Below, piece after piece: positions 8,578 to 16,103 of a DNA stretch of 64,000 bases. The stretch is from contig NZ_JAGYPD010000007.1 of the NCBI RefSeq assembly GCF_018343515.1, forward strand, positions 186,001-250,000, given 5' to 3'. Every line of letters begins with the position of its first letter. Positions within the stretch are counted from its first letter, which is position 1. The translations under genes and the position numbers were made by a program. The notes beneath the pieces were generated by a model. It had not been told where the DNA came from and did no database searches. It saw only the letters and a list, made by a program, of their open reading frames with translations. This DNA comes from Bacillus sp. FJAT-50079 (lineage in GTDB: Bacteria; Bacillota; Bacilli; Bacillales; Bacillaceae_C).

Positions 8578-9045
8578 ATGTATTCTCTTAATAATATGAT
8601 CACGGATGGTTCCGTTCAACTTGGAGTATCAGCAGAAAATTGGGAAGAAGCAATTAGAATCGGTGGATCCTTATTAAAGAAAAATGGCTTTATTACCCAA
8701 CAGTATATCGATGCGATGGTCGATACTTGCAAAGAGCTTGGTCCATATATCGTTATCGCCCCGGGTTTAGCAATGCCACATTCGGCACCAGAAAAAGGCG
8801 TAATTAAACCAGCAGTTAGTTTAATTACACTTTCCCAACCGGTTGAATTTGGAAATAAGGATCATGATCCTGTCTCGGTTGTATTTTGTATCGCTGCTAC
8901 TAAAGATCATGATCAGTTGGTTGCCGCACTTACTCAAATAACGGGTATTGCATCTAATTCAAACACTTTTAATAAATTGATTGTAGCCAATTCACTTGAA
9001 GATGTTAAAAGTATAATTGATGATTTAGAAAACTCGTTCATTTAG
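8578..9045 (+). CDS. PTS transporter subunit IIA, UlaC / fructose-mannitol IIA family
   Basis: Cytoplasmic phosphocarrier, 155 residues, PTS_EIIA_2 fold. The phosphohistidine is His68 in APGLAMPHSAP, the pattern of UlaC proteins. It takes phosphate from HPr and passes it to a Ula-type IIB. The ATG is 2 bases past the sulfatase stop, with GGAGG at 8567-8571 inside the sulfatase end. A second IIA (11019) lies in the same cluster, so each IIC-IIB pair could have its own IIA; which partners which cannot be read here. Confidence 0.87.
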   Translation: MYSLNNMITDGSVQLGVSAENWEEAIRIGGSLLKKNGFITQQYIDAMVDTCKELGPYIVIAPGLAMPHSAPEKGVIKPAVSLITLSQPVEFGNKDHDPVSVVFCIAATKDHDQLVAALTQITGIASNSNTFNKLIVANSLEDVKSIIDDLENSFI

Positions 9046-9129
9046 TAAAGTTCACCATATTGGCAGATGCTCAATCGTCGCATCAGACAGCTTGAATAAT
9101 TCGTACACTTTCTCTAGGGGTGATGCAAA

Positions 9130-10116
9130 TTGGGTATGAACGTGAATAAGTCTTGTTGTTCAATCAATAGAAATGTTCAAAAACTAGATATAGCTAAAAC
9201 GGAGATAAATAAACTAGCAATAAACCGGTGCGGTCGTATGAAAGATATGGTTCATATTCCAGGTGGGGAATTTTTAATGGGGTCTGAGGAATCGAATGCC
9301 ATTTCATCAGATGGGGAAGGACCAATTAGAAAAATAAGAATTCAGTCATTTTATATGGATCAATATGCAGTAACCAATTCTCGGTTTGCAGCGTTTATTA
9401 AAGATACTGGATATAAGACGGATGCTGAGGAATTTGGCTGGTCATTTGTTTTTAATCGTTTTTTATCTAAAGAAGCTAGTAAAAATATAAAAGAATTAGA
9501 TACGGGAATACCTTGGTGGAGTGCGGTTGATGGGGCATGCTGGTCACGACCTGAAGGCTGGGGGTCCTCGATAGAGGATAGAATGGAGCACCCTGTGATT
9601 CATGTGTCTTGGAACGATGCGGTTGCATATTGTCAGTGGGCGGGAAAGAGGCTTCCGACCGAAGCGGAGTGGGAGTATGCTGCACGTGGTGGTCTGATTC
9701 AAAAACGTTTTCCATGGGGAGATGAGCTTTACCCTAATGGATTGCATGCATGTAATATTTGGCAAGGTGAATTTCCAAACAATAATAAAGGATCTGATGG
9801 GTATATTGGGACGGCTCCAGTAGATTCTTTTTATCCTAATCATTATGGCCTTTATAATATGGTCGGAAATGTATGGGAGTGGTGTCAAGATTGGTTTAGT
9901 CCATCTTATCATTTACATGACCGAACGAATAATCCACAAGGACCTCCTTTTGGAGAGATGAGATCGATGAGGGGAGGCTCCTATCTATGTCATGAATCTT
10001 ATTGTTATAGGTATCGAGTGGCTGCCAGATCAGCAAATGCACCGAATAATACGACGGGAAACTTAGGTTTTAGATGTGTTCAAAATGGTAATAAAGATGA
10101 TGCTAAAATTTTATAG
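9130..10116 (+). CDS. Formylglycine-generating enzyme (sulfatase-modifying factor, SUMF1/FGE family)
   Basis: Oxidises the motif cysteine of type I sulfatases to formylglycine. The FGE-sulfatase domain runs from about residue 37 (MVHIPGGEFLMGS) to 317, with GKRLPTEAEWEYAARGG and GNVWEWCQDW. Both catalytic copper-binding cysteines are present (Cys287 and Cys292 in RGGSYLCHESYCYRYR), so this is a true aerobic FGE and not just a C-type-lectin-like homologue. A short N-terminal extension of about 35 residues carries CC and another Cys. Start TTG 9130 sits 6 bases from GGGGTGAT; ATG 9136 is the alternative. Being in the same cluster as two C-x-P-x-R sulfatases, it should activate both in the cytoplasm. 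Confidence 0.9.
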   Translation: MGMNVNKSCCSINRNVQKLDIAKTEINKLAINRCGRMKDMVHIPGGEFLMGSEESNAISSDGEGPIRKIRIQSFYMDQYAVTNSRFAAFIKDTGYKTDAEEFGWSFVFNRFLSKEASKNIKELDTGIPWWSAVDGACWSRPEGWGSSIEDRMEHPVIHVSWNDAVAYCQWAGKRLPTEAEWEYAARGGLIQKRFPWGDELYPNGLHACNIWQGEFPNNNKGSDGYIGTAPVDSFYPNHYGLYNMVGNVWEWCQDWFSPSYHLHDRTNNPQGPPFGEMRSMRGGSYLCHESYCYRYRVAARSANAPNNTTGNLGFRCVQNGNKDDAKIL

Positions 10117-10153
10117 CGAGTTATAGTAAATAGTGTTATTTATCCGATCTTTT

Positions 10154-10162
10154 TGATCGTTT
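10154..10162. promoter_or_regulatory. Candidate DeoR operator before its own gene
   Basis: TGATCGTTT, preceded by CGATC so that CGATCTTTTTGATCG forms a small inverted repeat (10145-10159). It shares the TGATCGT core with sites at 1532-1538 and 1614-1620. A possible -10 box TATGAT lies at 10180-10185. Suggests autoregulation. Confidence 0.4.
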
Positions 10163-10221
10163 TGTTCGAAAAAACGGGGTATGATGTAAGTAATAACCCG
10201 AGAGAGAGTGAATTGATAAAA

Positions 10222-11022
10222 ATGAAAAATGGATCGGTATACCAACGTAAGAGAAAGATAGAAGATTATTTAAGAAAGCATGGATCTGCTAGGACGGATG
10301 AGTTAAGTAGGTTATTTTCTGTATCTGAAATTACGATTAGGAGAGATCTAAAGGATTTTGAAGAGAAAAATATTCTCGAACGATTTCATGGTGGTGTGCG
10401 CTTACTTAAAGATTATACGGATAATGAAGTTCTTTTTGAAGAAAAAGGGGAGAAGTTTAGTAAAGAGAAGGCAGCTATTGCAAGGGAGGTAGTGAAATTA
10501 CTGAGTGCAGGCGATACGATCTTTTTGAACTCAGGATCAACCTCATTAGCTGTTTTAAATGAACTAAATAATCGGGACAAAACAATCAAAGTGATTACGA
10601 ATAATGCTTTAGCTCCTACGGTGATTACGAATAATAACGTAGAGCTGATGATAACGGGTGGAGAGTATCGGAAGACATCGAAGTCGTTTGTCGGAGACTT
10701 AGCGGTTCCTGTTTTATCGAAGGTGATCGCAACGAAATGTATTTTAGGGGCGAATGGCATTAGCGCGGAGCATGGTATTTCTACATCTGTTTATCAAGAA
10801 ACACTGATCAATGAACTGATGGTAAAGCATTGTAAAGGCGAATGTATCATTGTTGCTGACGGATCAAAAATCGGTAAGTTTTTTAGCTTTAAAAGTGTTG
10901 GGTTGGAAGAAATTGACATTTTGGTGACGGACTCGACGGCTGACCGTGATTATATTGCAAAGATTGAAAAAGCGGGTGTGAAAGTAGTTATCGCCCAAGT
11001 AGAGGAGGAGATTGAACAATGA
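10222..11022 (+). CDS. DeoR-family transcriptional regulator of the sulfatase-PTS cluster
   Basis: DeoR/GlpR-type repressor, 266 residues. The N-terminal winged helix (about 8-62) contains ARTDELSRLFSVSEITIRRDLKDFEEK and ends in the usual FHGGV; the DeoR C-terminal sugar-phosphate sensor domain follows, with NSGSTSLAVL, VITNN, TGGEYR and VADGSKIG. The effector is probably a phosphorylated sugar. The start is uncertain: ATG 10222 gives the usual N terminus, TTG 10213 is closer to the weak ribosome site, and the frame opens as far back as 10153. It overlaps the next gene (IIA) by 4 bases. Its position inside the cluster and matching TGATCGT elements at two promoters suggest local control. Confidence 0.85.
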   Translation: MKNGSVYQRKRKIEDYLRKHGSARTDELSRLFSVSEITIRRDLKDFEEKNILERFHGGVRLLKDYTDNEVLFEEKGEKFSKEKAAIAREVVKLLSAGDTIFLNSGSTSLAVLNELNNRDKTIKVITNNALAPTVITNNNVELMITGGEYRKTSKSFVGDLAVPVLSKVIATKCILGANGISAEHGISTSVYQETLINELMVKHCKGECIIVADGSKIGKFFSFKSVGLEEIDILVTDSTADRDYIAKIEKAGVKVVIAQVEEEIEQ

Positions 11023-11480
11023 TTCGGGAAGAAATACAAGGTGTGGATTTTAAAATGTCTCTCATTGAGAATAACTCAATTTTATTAAATCAGGAAGCTG
11101 ACACATGGCAAGAAGCTGTTAAAATGGTAGTAGATTTACTCGTTAAAGCGGGAACAGTTACCGAGGAATATTACGATAAAATTATTAAATCGACCGAAGA
11201 GCTAGGTGCGTATTATATTCTATGTCCGAAAATGGCGATGCCACACGCCCGTCCGGGAGATTATGTGTTAAAAGATTCATTTAGTTTTTTAACATTGAAA
11301 AAGCCGGTCCTATTTCCGGGTGAGCAAGAAGTAGATGTATTGGTTTGCTTAGCGGCTACGAACTCTGATAATCATTTAGAGCAGGCGCTTCCTCAAATTG
11401 CTACGTTCTTTTCTCAAGATCAAATTTTTGAAAAAATTTATCGATCTGCAACGGCAGAAGACCTACTAAAATTAATTTAA
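11019..11480 (+). CDS. PTS transporter subunit IIA, UlaC / fructose-mannitol IIA family, second copy
   Basis: 153-residue IIA with the phosphohistidine His76 in CPKMAMPHARPG. More typical of UlaC than the copy at 8578. ATG 11019 overlaps the DeoR stop codon (ATGA) and has a strong GAGGAGGAG site within the deoR end, so the two are translationally coupled. A later ATG (11055) would give an N terminus closer to UlaC but has no ribosome site. Last gene of the cluster, followed by a clear terminator. Confidence 0.87.
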   Translation: MIREEIQGVDFKMSLIENNSILLNQEADTWQEAVKMVVDLLVKAGTVTEEYYDKIIKSTEELGAYYILCPKMAMPHARPGDYVLKDSFSFLTLKKPVLFPGEQEVDVLVCLAATNSDNHLEQALPQIATFFSQDQIFEKIYRSATAEDLLKLI

Positions 11481-11496
11481 TATGAACCATTTTAGC

Positions 11497-11534
11497 AAAA
11501 GGGACATGTTTGATAAAACGATGTCTCTTTTTTT
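11497..11534 (+). terminator. Terminator closing the sulfatase-PTS cluster
   Basis: AAAAGGGACAT pairs with ATGTCTCTTTT across a 13-base loop and runs into seven T residues. Confidence 0.8.
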
Positions 11535-11642
11535 ATAGTATTTATACATAAATTGTCTTGTTAAGAGCAATATGAGTCAAGAATCATAGAAAATAGAGCA
11601 TTGTGAGATAGTGAAAAAAGAAAGGGCTTTCGTTATACTTTA

Positions 11643-11656
11643 AGTAAGCCTTTACA
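11643..11656. promoter_or_regulatory. Possible cre-like site before the oxidoreductase cluster
   Basis: AGTAAGCCTTTACA fits 12 of 14 cre positions but lacks the central CG, so it is weak. A possible -10 box TATACT (11634-11639) with a poor -35 lies just upstream. Confidence 0.3.
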
Positions 11657-11735
11657 AAGAGGCTCTTTTAGAAAAGGAAGATCAGTTAACAATTTAATAT
11701 GATAGATGCAAAAAATAAAAGCGAGGAGAATGATG

Positions 11736-12890
11736 ATGGAAAAAGTAAGATTAGGCATTATCGGTATTGGTGCGCAAGGCGGAACTTATGCCGGATTTAT
11801 TTCAGAAGGAAAAGTGAAGAATACGGTCATTGGTGCGATTTGTGATATTGATCCAGAAAAAAAGGCGGTGTGTGCGGAGAAGTATCCAGACGTTCCATTT
11901 TACGATAATTATATCGATATGCTTGAGAGCGGCGATGTTGACGCTGTTGTGACAACGGTTCCCCACTACTTTCATCCAGAAATGGGAATGGAAGCATTAA
12001 AAAGAGGCATTCACGCTTTAGTAGAAAAACCAGCTGGTGTTTACACAAAGCAAGTGAAGGAATTAAATGAATTTGCTGCTTCAAAACCAGAGTTAACGTT
12101 CGGGATCTTTTTCAACCAACGTACAAACCCACTTTACCAAAAGCTAAAAGAATTGATTGACAATGGTGAAATTGGAGAAATCCGTCGGACAAATTGGCTA
12201 ATTACAACATGGTGGAGACCACAAGGATACTATGATCAAGGATCATGGAGAGCGACATGGGAAGGCGAAGGCGGCGGTGTCCTTGTAAATCAAGCGCCAC
12301 ATCAGCTTGATCTATTCCAATGGATTTGTGGAATGCCTAAGACAGTAACTTCGAATGTGAAGTATGGCTATAGAAGAGATATTGCGGTTGAAGATGAAGT
12401 AACAGCGATGTTCGAATACGAAAATGGAGCGAGCGGTGTTTTTGTAACATGTACACATGATGTGTTGGGTACGGATCGCTTTGAAATATTAGGTGAAAAA
12501 GGAAAAATTGTTGTTGATGACAGTAAGAAAATTACAATTAAAAGACTTCATACGCCAGAACTTGAAATGAGTAAGTCCATGGATATGAGTGATGTTATGC
12601 GACTCTTCTCCGGCGGAGAGCAAACGGATATTTATACAGAAGAAGTGCTAGAGTTCGAAAGTGTATGGGGCGAACAACATATCAATGTTATTGAAAATTT
12701 CTCTGCTAATATTTTAGATGGTACACCATTAATCGCACCTGGCAGCGATGGCATTTACGGTGTTACATTAGCGAATGCGATTCATCTATCAAGCTGGTTA
12801 GATAAAGAAGTGGAAATTCCATTTGATGAAGAGCTGTACTTAGCTGAACTAAATAAAAGAATCGAAGAAGAAAAGAAACAATCAAATTAA
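11736..12890 (+). CDS. Gfo/Idh/MocA-family NAD(P)-dependent oxidoreductase
   Basis: 384 residues. N-terminal Rossmann fold (LGIIGIGAQGG, residues 6-16) and the family lysine in EKPAG (Lys98), followed by the alpha/beta substrate domain with FNQRTNPLYQK and GGGVLVNQAPHQLDLFQW. This family oxidises or reduces sugars, inositols or amino-sugar derivatives; the substrate here is unknown. The start is the third of three in-frame ATGs (11730, 11733, 11736), the only one at proper distance from GAGGAG. It is closely related to the oxidoreductase at 14965, sharing nearly identical active-site blocks, so the two are probably paralogues. First gene of the cluster with the TIM-barrel isomerase. Confidence 0.85.
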   Translation: MEKVRLGIIGIGAQGGTYAGFISEGKVKNTVIGAICDIDPEKKAVCAEKYPDVPFYDNYIDMLESGDVDAVVTTVPHYFHPEMGMEALKRGIHALVEKPAGVYTKQVKELNEFAASKPELTFGIFFNQRTNPLYQKLKELIDNGEIGEIRRTNWLITTWWRPQGYYDQGSWRATWEGEGGGVLVNQAPHQLDLFQWICGMPKTVTSNVKYGYRRDIAVEDEVTAMFEYENGASGVFVTCTHDVLGTDRFEILGEKGKIVVDDSKKITIKRLHTPELEMSKSMDMSDVMRLFSGGEQTDIYTEEVLEFESVWGEQHINVIENFSANILDGTPLIAPGSDGIYGVTLANAIHLSSWLDKEVEIPFDEELYLAELNKRIEEEKKQSN

Positions 12891-12899
12891 TTAGGACAA

Positions 12900-12921
12900 G
12901 CCTGGCACTCTAGTGTCAGGC
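12900..12921 (+). other. Intercistronic stem-loop
   Basis: GCCTGGCAC pairs with GTGTCAGGC over a 4-base loop, extended by GGACA/TGTCC around it. No T-run follows, so it is likely an RNA-processing or stability element between the two genes. Confidence 0.45.
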
Positions 12922-12965
12922 GAATGTCCAGACAAGCATAGCTTGATATAATAGGAGGGGAAAAC

Positions 12966-13826
12966 ATGGAAAAAGGAAAAATTGGCGTTCAAATGATGAT
13001 GCTTAAAGGGAAAGTTGAAGAAATAGGCGTTTATGAAACAATGAGAAAAGTTAGAGAGCTTGGCTATCGTGCGGTAGAGGTTTCACAAATTCCGATGACG
13101 GAAGAAAATGTGTCAGAGCTAAAAAGAGCAAGTGATGATTTTGAGATTGAAATTGCGGCAACATCGGCTGCTCTTGAACCGACAATGCCTGGAATGAAAG
13201 TTGAAACATTAACGAATGATTTCGACAAAATTGTAAGTGATTGCAAAAAATTAGATTGTAACTTCATTCGTATTGGAATGCTTCCATTAAATATTATGGG
13301 GGATAAAGATCAAATTTTAGCATTCATCCAAAAAGCTGAGGCGATGGCAGAAAGACTTGCTGAGCACGGAATCGAGCTATACTACCATAACCATCATATC
13401 GAGTTTCAGCAATATGATGGAAAATATTTAATTGATATGATGAGAGAAGGAACGTCAAAACTTGGATTTGAGCTAGATGTTCACTGGATTCACCGTGGCG
13501 GAGCTGATCCTGTTGATGTGATTAATCGTTTCGAAAACCGCATTTCTTTGTTGCATTTAAAAGATTACCGAATTGGTCAGCTTGATATGAGTGCGTTAGA
13601 TCCTAAAGATATGAGTAAATTCATGCAAGCATTTACGAATATTATTGAATTTGCTGAGGTTGGCGAAGGATCACTTGATATGAAGTCGATCATTGATGCA
13701 GGACTTGCAAGTGGTTCGAAGTATTTCTTAGTTGAGCAAGATAATGTATATGGTCGCGATCCGTTCGACTGCCTAGAAACATCAGCGGAAAACTTAAGAA
13801 AGCTTGGTTATGCGGACTGGTTTTAA
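12966..13826 (+). CDS. Sugar phosphate isomerase/epimerase-like TIM-barrel protein
   Basis: 286 residues, AP-endonuclease-2-like fold as in IolE, IolI and related isomerases, dehydratases or 3-keto-glycoside lyases. Conserved metal-binding features: ELYYHNHHIEF, the LDVHWIHRGG block, LLHLKDY and a late VEQDN. AATAGGAGGGG provides a strong ribosome site. Its partner genes are Gfo/Idh/MocA oxidoreductases, a pairing known in pathways that make a keto-sugar and then isomerise, dehydrate or cleave it. The exact reaction cannot be assigned. Confidence 0.82.
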   Translation: MEKGKIGVQMMMLKGKVEEIGVYETMRKVRELGYRAVEVSQIPMTEENVSELKRASDDFEIEIAATSAALEPTMPGMKVETLTNDFDKIVSDCKKLDCNFIRIGMLPLNIMGDKDQILAFIQKAEAMAERLAEHGIELYYHNHHIEFQQYDGKYLIDMMREGTSKLGFELDVHWIHRGGADPVDVINRFENRISLLHLKDYRIGQLDMSALDPKDMSKFMQAFTNIIEFAEVGEGSLDMKSIIDAGLASGSKYFLVEQDNVYGRDPFDCLETSAENLRKLGYADWF

Positions 13827-13829
13827 TTC

Positions 13830-13919
13830 GAATCAGCAGAAGTCCCTACTCCTATAAGTATGATTCAAATTAGAGGGAGTTCAAACTCCCCGTACTTGAC
13901 GCTTCGCTTTTGCTGATTC
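13830..13919. repeat. 90-base element bounded by 13-base inverted repeats
   Basis: GAATCAGCAGAAG (13830-13842) and CTTTTGCTGATTC (13907-13919) are complementary with one mismatch. Inside, GGGAGTT pairs with AACTCCC and AAGTA with TACTT. It begins 3 bases after the isomerase stop codon. MITE-like or structured 3' UTR; no second copy was noticed in the window. Confidence 0.45.
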
Positions 13920-13940
13920 AGGTTAAGGAAGTCTGCTGCG

Positions 13941-13988
13941 GATGTCACAGATTTTTTCTAAAGGTACGAAAAAATCTGGACGGACATC
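13941..13988 (+). other. Strong hairpin in the isomerase-araC gap
   Basis: CAGATTTTTTC (13948-13958) pairs perfectly with GAAAAAATCTG (13968-13978), and GATGTC (13941-13946) with GACATC (13983-13988). No T-run follows. Confidence 0.5.
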
Positions 13989-14014
13989 ATCGATGTAAAA
14001 TAAAGAATAGTGTG

Positions 14015-14047
14015 GCTGCCCTTAAACGACTAAATGGGCAGCTTCTT
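14015..14047 (+). terminator. Terminator-like hairpin just before araC gene
   Basis: GCTGCCC (14015-14021) pairs with GGGCAGC (14036-14042), followed by a short TTCTT. It ends about 12 bases before the AraC start codon, so it could also regulate translation. Confidence 0.5.
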
Positions 14048-14058
14048 GAGGTGAAGGA

Positions 14059-14928
14059 ATGGATGATTGGCTAATCTCGAATTATCGAAGTAAAACAATA
14101 GGTGAACATGTACTCGACTTTCATTCACATGAACAATATGAAATTTACTATTTTCATGGCGGGGACTGTAAATATCTAATCCATCATACGATTTATGATC
14201 TTCAACCAGGCGATATTATTATTATGGATGGTTTAACCGCACATCGGGCAAATCCATCAACATTTGTCCCGTATGAGAGAAGTGTCGTTCATTTTTCTCC
14301 GAAGTGGATTGAGCCAATCATTGAATCATTACAAATGCCAGACCTTCTTGCTCCATTTAAAGAAATGAATAATAGTTTATTACGTGGAGAAGAAGGGATC
14401 GAGAAGCAAACAATCCTTAATTGTATGAAAGAGATTGATCGCCTGTTAAGAGCTGATCAATCATACTTTCTTGATGGAGGAAATTTGAAACAAAAGAGAG
14501 AAGTAGAAGCGGAGCTAAAGCTACTCGTTGTATCTATGGTTTTACAAATTTTTAAATTAAGTAAGCTGGAAAATACAAAATGGATGATGGACAAAAGCGA
14601 AAAAGACACCCATGTGGAAAATATTGCAAAATACATTAATGAACATTATCAGGAAAAGATTAGTTTGGATGATGTGGCCAACGCGCTTAATTTAAGCAAG
14701 TTTTATTTATCTCGTACATTTAAAGAAATAACGGGAACAACCGTTATGGATTATGTAATGACGTGCAGATTAAATCAGGTGAAATATGAACTAGAGATGA
14801 GCCCGAAGAAAACACTCGCAGAGGTGGCAATGGACACAGGGTTTGAAAGCCCCGCCCATTTTAGTCGCTTTTTCAAAGAAAAATTGGGAGTCACGCCATC
14901 AGAATATCGCAAAAGAAAACAAAAATGA
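14059..14928 (+). CDS. AraC-family transcriptional regulator with N-terminal cupin
   Basis: 289 residues. The N-terminal cupin-like sensor (about 1-100; FHSHEQYEIYYFHGG, LQPGDIIIMDG) would bind a small ligand. The C-terminal double helix-turn-helix covers about 187-287: KISLDDVANALNLSKFYLSRTFKE and LAEVAMDTGFESPAHFSRFFKEKLGVTPSEYRK. GAGGTGAAGG precedes ATG 14059. It sits between the isomerase and the second oxidoreductase and is a plausible activator of this gene set in response to its sugar substrate. Confidence 0.88.
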   Translation: MDDWLISNYRSKTIGEHVLDFHSHEQYEIYYFHGGDCKYLIHHTIYDLQPGDIIIMDGLTAHRANPSTFVPYERSVVHFSPKWIEPIIESLQMPDLLAPFKEMNNSLLRGEEGIEKQTILNCMKEIDRLLRADQSYFLDGGNLKQKREVEAELKLLVVSMVLQIFKLSKLENTKWMMDKSEKDTHVENIAKYINEHYQEKISLDDVANALNLSKFYLSRTFKEITGTTVMDYVMTCRLNQVKYELEMSPKKTLAEVAMDTGFESPAHFSRFFKEKLGVTPSEYRKRKQK

Positions 14929-14964
14929 GTAGAAAGAGCATCCGAATATTTGGGAGGATAGGCC

Positions 14965-16101
14965 ATGGAAAAAGTAAAGGTTGGCGTCATTGGTTTAGGG
15001 AATATGGGGGCAAGTCACGCGAAGATCTTATTTGATGGAAAAGTAGAAGGGGCAGCACTTGCAGCTGTCTGTGATGCACGACCGGAACAGGGAGAATGGG
15101 CAAGGGATCTTTTTGGCGAAGAGGTTCAAGTTTTTTCTGCGATTGACGATTTCTTTAACGACGCTGACATCGATGGTGTATTGATTGCAACCCCTCATTA
15201 CAGTCATCCAGAACTCGCTATTCGCGCGTTTGAAAATGGTTTGCATGTATTATGTGAAAAACCAGTTGGTGTCTTTACGAAAAATGTAAGGCAAATGAAT
15301 GAGGTGGCTGAAAAAAGTGGGAAAGTATTTAGTTTAATGTTTAATCAACGAACGAATCCACTTTATCAGAAAGTAAGAGACTTGATTCAATCAGGAGAAT
15401 TAGGAGAAATTAAGCGAACAAACTGGACGATTACAGATTGGTATCGTCCGCAGAGCTATTATAATTCTGCTGGTTGGCGGGCAACATGGGCTGGAGAAGG
15501 TGGAGGTGTTTTACTCAATCAATCTCCACACCAGCTTGATTTATGGCAATGGGTTACTGGAATGATGCCTGTCCGAGTTAGAGGTTTCTGTAGCTTTGGA
15601 AAATACCGTAATATCGAAGTCGAAGATGACGTAACGGCTTATGTAGAATATGAAAATGGAGCAACAGGTTTATTTATTACATCTATTGGTGAAGCACCAG
15701 GAACAAATCGCTTTGAAATTGTTGGTGATCGTGGGAAGGTTGTTATTGAGGATGATCAAATCACCTTTTGGCGCCTACGCCAATTGGAAAGTGAGTTTAA
15801 TCGCGAGTATACAGGGCTATTTGGTCAGCCAGAATGCTGGAAAATTGACGTCCCTGTAACGGGAGAAGCAACACATCATCAAGGCATTATGGCGAACTGG
15901 GCAGATGCGATCCTAAATGGAACAGAATTATTAGCCCCTGGTGTAGAAGGAATTAATAGCTTAATGATTTCCAATGCCGTTTATTTATCTGCATGGACCG
16001 ATAATTGGGTGGAACTGCCAATTGATGAAGATCTTTTCTATGAAATGCTTCAAGAAAAGATTCAACAATCGACTGCAAATATGAAGAGTGGAGTGAAATA
16101 A
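14965..16101 (+). CDS. Gfo/Idh/MocA-family oxidoreductase, paralogue of the 11736 gene
   Basis: 378 residues. Rossmann motif VGVIGLGNMGASH, family EKPVG lysine, then FNQRTNPLYQK, the WRATWAGEGGGVLLNQ block and PHQLDLWQW. The substrate-domain blocks are nearly the same as in the protein at 11736, indicating a local duplication with retained activity. GGGAGGATAGG lies before ATG 14965. The third oxidoreductase begins 2 bases after its stop, so both are one transcription and translation unit. Confidence 0.85.
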   Translation: MEKVKVGVIGLGNMGASHAKILFDGKVEGAALAAVCDARPEQGEWARDLFGEEVQVFSAIDDFFNDADIDGVLIATPHYSHPELAIRAFENGLHVLCEKPVGVFTKNVRQMNEVAEKSGKVFSLMFNQRTNPLYQKVRDLIQSGELGEIKRTNWTITDWYRPQSYYNSAGWRATWAGEGGGVLLNQSPHQLDLWQWVTGMMPVRVRGFCSFGKYRNIEVEDDVTAYVEYENGATGLFITSIGEAPGTNRFEIVGDRGKVVIEDDQITFWRLRQLESEFNREYTGLFGQPECWKIDVPVTGEATHHQGIMANWADAILNGTELLAPGVEGINSLMISNAVYLSAWTDNWVELPIDEDLFYEMLQEKIQQSTANMKSGVK

Positions 16102-16103
16102 AT

